From: Ascaphus truei
Lineage: Eukaryota; Chordata; Amphibia; Anura; Ascaphidae
DNA length: 64,000 bases
Direction: 5' to 3'
NCBI GenBank assembly: GCA_036426205.1
Contig: CM071587.1
Location: 372,001-436,000 of the forward strand
Position 1 is the stretch's first letter. Each line of letters starts with the position of its first letter. Position numbers and translations under genes: made by a program. The notes beneath the pieces are model-generated. The model searched no databases. It was not told the origin of the DNA and worked only from the letters and a program-made list of their open reading frames with translations. Below are positions 61,101 to 64,000 of this stretch, piece by piece.

Positions 61101-63604
61101 CGGCCACCGGCCGTTTCACCAATGAGGGAAGGGGTTTTAGCGGTTGGGGTAGGGGGTTAAGGACAGGGTTTTAGGATAAGGGCAACGTTTTGGGTAAGGG
61201 TTAGGGTAACGGGTTAGGTATTGAGGGTAAAAGTTTAAGGTTAGGGTAGGGGTTAAGGCTTTAGGGTAATGTGTTTTAGGGTGGGGTATATCATTTTTAG
61301 GGTGGGGGATTAGGGTAAAGGGTTACGGTTTTTATGGTAGGGGATTAGGTTAAGGGGTTACGGTTGTAGGGTGGGGATTAGGGTGGGGTAAGGTTTTTAG
61401 GGTGGGGGTTAGGGTAAAGGGTTAATGTTTTTGGGGGTAGGGAATTAGGGTGGAGGGTTAAGGTATTAGGGTAGGGGATTAGGTTAAGGGGTTACGGTTT
61501 TTAGGGTTGGGTATTAGGGTGGGGTATAGGTTTTTAGGGTGGGGGATTAGGTTAAGGGTTTACGGTTTTTAGAGTGGGTATTAGGGGGGGTATAGGTTTT
61601 TAGGGTGGGGATAAGGGTAAAGGTTAATGTTTTTAGGGTAGGAGATTAGGGTTAAGGGTTAAGGTTTTAGGGTAGGGGATTAGGTATAGGGGAGGTTAAC
61701 CCAACCCTAAAAACCGTAACCCCTTAACCTAATCCCCTACCCTAAAACCTTAACCCTTTACCCTAATCTCCTACCCTAAAAACATTAACCCTTTACCCTT
61801 ATCCCCCACCCTAAAAACCTATACCCCACCCTAATACCCAACTCTAAAAACCGTAAACCCTTAACCTAATCCCCCACCCTAAAAACCTATACCCCACCCT
61901 AATACCCAACCCTAAAAACCGTAACCCCTTAACCTAATCCCCTACCCTAATACCTTAACCCTCCACCCTAATTCCCTACCCCAAAAACATTAACCCTTTA
62001 CCCTAATCCCCCACCCTAAAAACCTATACCCCACCCTAATCCCCAACCCTACAAACCGTAACCCCTTAACCTAATCCCCTACCATAAAAACCGTAACCCT
62101 TTACCCTAATCCCCCACCCTAAAAATGTATACCCCACCCTAAAACACATTACCCTAAAGCCTTAACCCCTACCCTAACCTTAAACTTTTACCCTCAATAC
62201 CTAACCCGTTACCCTAACCCAGTACCCTAAAAACGTTGCCCTTATCCTAAAACCCTGTCCTTAACCCCCTACCCCAACCGCTAAAACCCCTTCCCTCATT
62301 GGTGAAACGGCCGGTGGCCGAGTGTCCAGCAGGTGAGCAGCTGCAGCGAATGGTCCCTCTGCAGCCAAAACGCTGGTGGAGACTTGGCCGCGGTGAGACG
62401 CCCACGAGCCAATTTCCGACTTCGGTCGGTGGATCCTCACATATATGAGCGTTGCATTTGCCTGCAGATAAGGATCCCGCACTGATTCTGGGGCGCCATT
62501 AAAATATACCAGGACTGTAATTATCTCCGTTAGAAAGAAACTCTAACAGTCTTATACCCTGTTCTATACCCCCATTCTGTACCCTGTTCTATACCCTATT
62601 CTATACCCTATTCTATACCCCCATTCTATACCCTATTCTATACCCTATTCTATACCCTATTCTATACCCCATTCTATACCCCCATTCTGTACCCCATTCT
62701 ATACCCCCATTCTGTACCCTATTCTATATCCCATTCTATGCCCCCATTCCGTACCCTATTCTATACCCTATTCTATACCCCCATTCTGTACCCTATTCTG
62801 TACCCCATTCTGTACCCCATTCTGTACCCCATTCTATACCCCATTCTATACCCTATTCTGTAGGGGCGTTTTCATTCGAAAAACCTCATTTGTCAGTAGG
62901 GATTTTGGGCTGAGAGGGGTGTAAAGAATTAACCCCTCAAAAGAAACGGACCCCAGCCACAATCCCACATTAGTGCAGGGGTGGGCATTTCCAGTCCTCA
63001 AGGGCCACCAACAGGTCAGGGTTACATGATATCCCTGCTTCAGCACAGGTGGCTCAATTCATGACTCAGTTGATTGAGCCACTTGTGCTGAAGCAAAGAC
63101 TGATTGAGCCCCCTGTGCGGAAGCAGGAATATCCTGAAACCTTTTCTGTTCGAAGAGCCCTTGAGGACTGGAGTTTGCCAATTACTGAGCCACCAGCGCT
63201 GAAGCAGGTAAATCCTGAAAGCTGAACTAGCTGGTGGCTCTTGAGAGTTGGCCACACACCAACCCCTCACCCCTCCCCCCGCCCCGTTCTAGCACTTAAA
63301 ACGCTGTGCATTCCCATTTCATCCCGTAGGCCTCCTCGCTCTCCGGATACATGCGCACGATGTTTGAGAAAGTTTTCCTGGTTCAGGTCAATGGTAAGCG
63401 ATGTTCTGTTCTTCTACTGACATGATCTGGAACACGGAATGGTTGTGTCCATGTTCCTGATCACGCTACACTGCACACGCCCGATGAGGTCCAGAATGAA
63501 TTTTCTGATGAATGGTTTATCTTACAGTGGGGCTGAGCGTAGGCGTGACTTTACCAGCATTACCTAACGTACAACTCGTTCACCCAGTCGTGGATATGAA
63601 GGAC
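44800..63604 (+). CDS. BPI-fold secreted lipid-binding protein (BPI/LBP/PLUNC family), 3' incomplete
   Basis: I traced coding exons at 44800-44908, 45605-45746, 46602-46706, 48255-48404, 49168-49228, 50543-50603, 51712-51803, 52977-53165, 55020-55073, 57100-57270, 57684-57751, 57846-57897, 63330-63393 and 63528-63604. All have AG/GT borders and join in phase to 465 codons. Residues 1-19 (MMKLLCLAMLFVLCAPSMS) are a signal peptide. Two BPI-type barrels follow. Cys154 (VRACKSV) and Cys191 (KLCVSF) match the disulfide pair of the N-terminal barrel. The proline-rich linker (TMPSPPVVTDKY) comes at about 225, then LGSYIPEISARYP and VGLSVGVTLPALPNVQL, the C-terminal signature. Such proteins bind lipid or lipopolysaccharide outside the cell. 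The sequence seems closer to the BPIFB branch than to BPI or LBP. Only the last short exon is missing. Confidence 0.88.
44986..45208. mobile_element. Hairpin MITE (family H), copy 2, intron 2
   Basis: The left arm GAGTGGCCAACTCCTGTCCT...CAGTGGCTCAGTC and right arm GACTGAGCC-like...CTTGAGGACTGAAGTTGTCC are complementary over about 100 bases each. It sits in the intron between exons 2 and 3. The apparent reading frame crossing it is not a gene. Confidence 0.85.
46137..46182 (+). repeat. (GATA)n microsatellite
   Basis: About eleven perfect TAGA/GATA units inside intron 3, followed by TATATAATGTG-type AT repeats up to the MITE at 46247. Confidence 0.95.
46247..46476. mobile_element. TA-flanked MITE (CAGCTCAACCCC ends), copy 2
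   Basis: The ends CAGCTCAACCCCTTTATAAC and complement (GTTATAACGGGGTTGAGCTG) are inverted. The interior has GCTTGGGGTCCAAAGAATCA and TTTAAGATACCAATAA, as in the copies at 29868 and 55296. It lies in intron 3. Confidence 0.87.
46745..48205 (+). repeat. 41-bp VNTR in intron 4
   Basis: About 35 tandem copies of a 41-bp unit (CTCTGCACTAAATCCTAGTG then ATCACACGTCAGTGTAACACG) fill most of intron 4 (46707-48254). Variants with CTTACACACGCTGCACTAGA and AAACCCTAGTGAACACACGC recur at spaced intervals, suggesting duplication of larger blocks. Unlike satellites A and B it is nearly free of stray indels, so the base quality here looks good. Confidence 0.93.
48699..48975. mobile_element. Hairpin MITE (family H), copy 3, intron 5
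   Basis: It starts AGGGGTGTTCAACTCCAGTC and ends GACTGGAGTTGATCCCCCCC. The inner part repeats ...AGCCACCTGTGCTGAAGCAG in direct copies, so the right arm is partly duplicated. It lies in intron 5. Confidence 0.8.
49426..49621. mobile_element. Hairpin MITE (family H), copy 4, intron 6
   Basis: The left end CAGGGGTTCTCAACGCCAGT and right end ACTGGGGTTAAGAACCCCTG are complementary. The stem continues through CCTGCTTCAGCATAGGTGGC and its partner. It is one of the cleanest copies, about 195 bp. Confidence 0.87.
49885..50400. mobile_element. DNA transposon remnant (GACTCCGGGCCGCCC ends), intron 6
   Basis: The left end GACTCCGGGCCGCCCTTAGG pairs with the right end CCTAAGGCGGGCCCTGAGTC. It is about 515 bp. 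The interior contains GTGGGGCCC boxes near both ends and a CATGATGTCACAGCGGCATG / GTTGCCATGTC palindrome cluster. Open frames on both strands across it (50107-50667, 50186-50404) are Pro/Gly-rich translations without a domain. It is probably hAT-like and non-autonomous. Confidence 0.7.
50949..51080. mobile_element. Palindromic MITE, intron 7
   Basis: The left arm GCATTTCTGCATTGACTAAT...CCCTGACAGTCCCATTCA and right arm GAATGGGACTGCCAGGGACC...TTAATCAATGCAGAAATGC form a 60-bp stem with a loop of four bases (GTTT). Flanking TTTAAGGCAAGTTTAAGGCA boxes occur on both sides. RNA from it would form a miRNA-precursor-like hairpin, although I have no evidence it is expressed. Confidence 0.8.
51258..51514 (+). 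repeat. CT-rich microsatellite
   Basis: A 250-bp pyrimidine tract of CTCTCTGTCTCTCCCC-type repeats in intron 7, about 200 bases upstream of exon 8. Confidence 0.93.
52127..52415. mobile_element. Hairpin MITE (GGTTTGAAGCAGGGG ends), intron 8
   Basis: The left end AGGTTTGAAGCAGGGGCATT and right end GACCCCCTGCTTCAAACCT are inverted. Complementary inner blocks include ATGGACCAATAGGAAG / CTTCCTATTGGTCCA and GTTTAAATG / CGTTTAAAC. It is about 290 bp and distinct from family H. Confidence 0.8.
52480..52740. mobile_element. Hairpin MITE (family H), copy 5, intron 8
   Basis: The left end CAGGGGGGCTCAACTCCAGT and right end GTTGAGTCCCCCCCTG form the base of the stem. The CTGATTGAGCCACCTGTGCT block occurs three times in tandem on the right side, enlarging the element as in copy 3. 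Confidence 0.85.
53249..53330. repeat. Hairpin with a CGAAACG motif, intron 9
   Basis: GCATAGCCAGTAAAACCAAC and its complement GTGGGTTTACTGGCTATGC flank a loop containing TTAATGTCGAAACGGCTGTC. It resembles other GAAACG-containing hairpins in the window (18393, 54507, 56602). Confidence 0.7.
54438..54530. repeat. Hairpin with a GCGAAACG motif, intron 9
   Basis: GCTACCCCAATATATGTTCC and its partner TATGTTGGGGTAGC, plus TTAGGCTTTTTCAAG / TTGAAAAAGACTAA, form an imperfect 40-bp stem. The right strand carries TATGGCGAAACGTATG. It is followed directly by a dispersed repeat. Confidence 0.7.
54541..54812 (+). mobile_element. Dispersed repeat (GTTACATAGTTACA-type, LINE/SINE-like)
   Basis: Starts with GTTACATACTTAGTTACATA repeats and continues TATGTCCCTCATGTTCAACC, CTTTACCCTATATCC, AATAAATTCCTTCCTGACCC and ATTACTCCCTGGATCA. 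I recognise the pattern as a widespread interspersed repeat of aquatic vertebrates and amphibians but cannot name the class with certainty. It lies in intron 9. Confidence 0.5.
55296..55863. mobile_element. TA-flanked MITE (CAGCTCAACCCC ends), copy 3, with nested insert
   Basis: The same ends as copies at 29868 and 46247, with TA on both sides. The element is split at 55435/55756 by another TA-flanked MITE. Without the insert it would be about 245 bp. The right end contains a duplicated GCGGATCCGCGTTGTAGCGG block. It lies in intron 10. Confidence 0.88.
55436..55755. mobile_element. CpG-rich MITE nested in copy 3
   Basis: The left end CAGCAGGGCCCCGGCTATAC and right end (GCGGGGCCCTGCTG) are inverted and flanked by TA. 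It is 320 bp and dense in CpG, with repeated CTGCGCATGCGCG and CGCCGGAAAGCGG boxes. The frames across it (55338-55664, 55487-55711) are Arg/Ala translations of the CpG repeats and not genes. The nesting order makes it younger than its host element. Confidence 0.88.
56003..56882. mobile_element. Fold-back element with ~350-bp arms, intron 10
   Basis: The arms 56003-56355 and about 56525-56882 are inverted copies (shared CCAAAGTTAGCTCCAGCACA, GGACAAACGTAGAGAGTC, GGTCCAAAGGAACCTCAAGG or complements) with about 170 bp between them. The right arm reads TACCCTGAAACGTTGCCCCT. Differences between arms are few. The element is non-coding; frames at 56147-56368 and 56519-56740 are mirror-image translations of the arms. 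Confidence 0.87.
57302..57611. mobile_element. GC-rich MITE (AGGCCTCGTCCAGG ends), intron 11
   Basis: The left end AGGCCTCGTCCAGGTAGGG pairs with the right end CACCCTGGACGAGACCT. The interior is CpG-rich with GGTTCGCCCTCATTGGGTGAACCGCTCACGTGACG. It is about 310 bp, similar in size and style to the element at 18949. It lies between exons 11 and 12. Confidence 0.75.
58050..58375. repeat. Element with CCCTAA-like degenerate tail, intron 13
   Basis: A TCTCCACCAG...GCCGGCCTCTTCACCG head (58050-58125) is followed by ACCCTAAAAACCTTAACCCC-type repeats to 58370. The same head and tail combination occurs in both arms of the palindrome (61035-61690 and 61700-62415). The telomere-like repeat therefore looks like the tail of a dispersed element, not a fused telomere. 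Confidence 0.65.
58624..58840 (+). mobile_element. Dispersed repeat (GCGCCAACATGCTC...GTACAATAGG), intron 13
   Basis: The pattern TTTGTAAAGCGCCAACATGC, GTGGTACAATAGGGGTACAG, CTAAGAGCTTTACAATCTAG, GGGAATAAGGGGTAG resembles a LINE-derived 3' repeat common in amphibians. I cannot assign the clade. It is non-coding. Confidence 0.45.
59320..59466. mobile_element. Diverged hairpin MITE related to family H
   Basis: AGAGCAGGGTTACCAGCGTC, TGTCCTCAAGAACCCCTATA on the left and GTCTTGAGGATGGGAATTGG then GAACCATGG on the right keep the outer frame of family H, while the stem core is replaced. Its right end is where the outer visible edge of the palindrome falls. Confidence 0.5.
59484..59780. mobile_element. 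MITE with AGGGTGACCA ends (left arm; mirrored at 63668-63966)
   Basis: The left end AGGGTGACCATTTTTCTGCA pairs with the right end around ACGAGACGTCTGGTCACCTT. It is about 295 bp and present as an inverted copy in the right arm because of the palindrome. The reading frames across it are shadows. Confidence 0.75.
59840..60109 (-). pseudogene. Inverted copies of exons 15 and 14 of the BPI-like gene
   Basis: On the minus strand exon 14 appears at 60109-60047 (63 nt against 64 in the right arm) and exon 15 at 59913-59840 (74 nt against 77). All four length differences are single missing bases, which destroy the reading frame. A substitution also gives GYMPTM where the right arm has GYMRTM. The splice signals are otherwise kept. 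Because the copies lie inverted inside the intron between exons 13 and 14, they cannot join the + strand mRNA. They are either an artefact of assembly or a real inverted duplication. Confidence 0.85.
60565..60870 (+). repeat. GGGTATAGAAT minisatellite (left arm)
   Basis: About 24 degenerate units of 12-14 bp, GGGTATAGAATA / GGGTACAGAATGG. The mirrored copy in the right arm is 62548-62862 on the opposite strand and is more regular, while the left copy has many missing bases. Confidence 0.9.
61140..62270. repeat. Telomere-like TTAGGG/CCCTAA degenerate repeats around the palindrome centre
   Basis: 61140-61690 is rich in TTAGGGT / GGGGATTAGGGTAAGGGGTT, and 61700-62270 in the complement. The underlying period is about 30-35 bp (GGGGATTAGGTTAAGGGGTT then ACGGTTTTTAGGGT), not 6, so these are not canonical telomere hexamers. 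The strand switch at about 61697 is the palindrome axis. Confidence 0.85.
62548..62862 (-). repeat. GGGTATAGAAT minisatellite (right arm)
   Basis: Inverted copy of 60565-60870, read on the + strand as TACCCTATTCTATACCCCAT. It is cleaner than the left copy. Confidence 0.9.
62975..63256. mobile_element. Hairpin MITE family H (right arm; mirrored at 60184-60455)
   Basis: Two adjacent family-H sequences, one starting GGGGTGGGCATTTCCAGTCC and a second ending TCTTGAGAGTTGGCCACACA. Copies are present in both arms of the palindrome. Confidence 0.82.
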
Positions 63605-64000
63605 GTAAGTAGCCACCGCCATGGAACTGATGTCATGGAATATAAAAAAAATGATGCCTCTATAATAAGGTGACCAGACGTCTCGGTTTTTCTGGAATAG
63701 TCCCATTTTTTGGACTTGTATCCCGGTGTCCTGGCCGACTTTTTCAAAAGTCCCAAAACATACCGTTTTTTTATGCCCCAATCGCAAATGCGCTGCCAGC
63801 AAGAGACGATCCTGCATGTGCGCAACTACACATGCTCGATTGGTGTGGACCACTCATGCGTGGGCGGCTGGCTCTGGCCGTTCACACATGTGCAGTCGGC
63901 ACGGGGTTGTTCGCGCATGCGTGAAAATTGTCCTGGTTTTAACTGCAGAAAAATGGTCACCCTATATCCATAATCTATATCCATGGTTCCCAATTCCCAT

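Larger units (their letters stand above)
59450..64000. repeat. 4.5-kb palindrome (inverted duplication of the gene's 3' part)
   Basis: The left arm (about 59450-61695) is the inverse of the right arm (about 61700-64000). The outermost visible match is GGGAATTGGGAACCATGGAT at 59452 against its complement at the very end of the window, so the palindrome probably continues beyond 64000. Both arms carry exons 14-15, a hAT-like MITE, family-H hairpins, a GGGTATAGAAT minisatellite and telomere-like repeats. The left arm is about 50 bases shorter and differs mainly by single-base losses. Confidence 0.92.

Noticed and set aside
61140..62270. True interstitial telomere (TTAGGG)n
   Set aside because: The repeat is degenerate with a 30-35 bp period and is tied to a dispersed element head. 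The strand switch is the palindrome axis.

Overview
The window looks like vertebrate, most probably anuran (frog), genomic DNA. It has one split protein-coding gene with GT-AG introns and a TATA promoter. The rest is mostly interspersed and tandem repeats: L2/CR1-like and Tx1/L1-like LINE remnants, GIY-YIG (Penelope-like) fragments, many TA-flanked or hairpin MITEs, and a short-LTR retroelement. No rRNA, tRNA, CRISPR or bacterial-type operon was seen. The anuran assignment rests on the kind of repeats and on the gene family, and no database search was possible.

Layout. 1-1460, 4600-11825, 12270-12635 and 21010-21620 hold one 41-bp satellite (A), with the first block inverted relative to the others. 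1740-2220 is an 18-bp minisatellite. 12880-14330 is a strongly purine-rich strand and 14590-14930 a T/G-rich one. 15830-17460 is a fold-back element. 22755-26950 is a 39-bp satellite (B) interrupted by a GC-rich insert of about 400 bp. 28080-28600 is a 38-bp minisatellite. 29.8-39.0 kb is a graveyard of nested transposons. 39156-42974 is a 3.8-kb LTR element with identical 93-bp LTRs and long ORFs that I do not recognise. 43.8-44.15 kb is a MITE.

The real gene lies on the + strand from about 44511 to beyond the right edge. It is a BPI/LBP/PLUNC-superfamily (BPI-fold) secreted lipid-binding protein. I could trace a non-coding exon 1 and coding exons 2-15, giving 465 codons in continuous phase. 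Only a short last exon is missing. Its introns are filled with hairpin MITEs, a 1.45-kb 41-bp VNTR and nested TA-flanked MITEs.

The last 4.5 kb (about 59450-64000) is a near-perfect palindrome centred near 61697, so exons 14 and 15 also appear inverted upstream of themselves. The inverted copy carries only single-base deletions in the exons, which suggests an assembly or read artefact, although a true inverted duplication is not excluded. Satellites A and B show the same indel-rich texture. The most novel candidates are the LTR element with unrecognised, possibly recoded ORFs and the palindromic end of the BPI-like gene.
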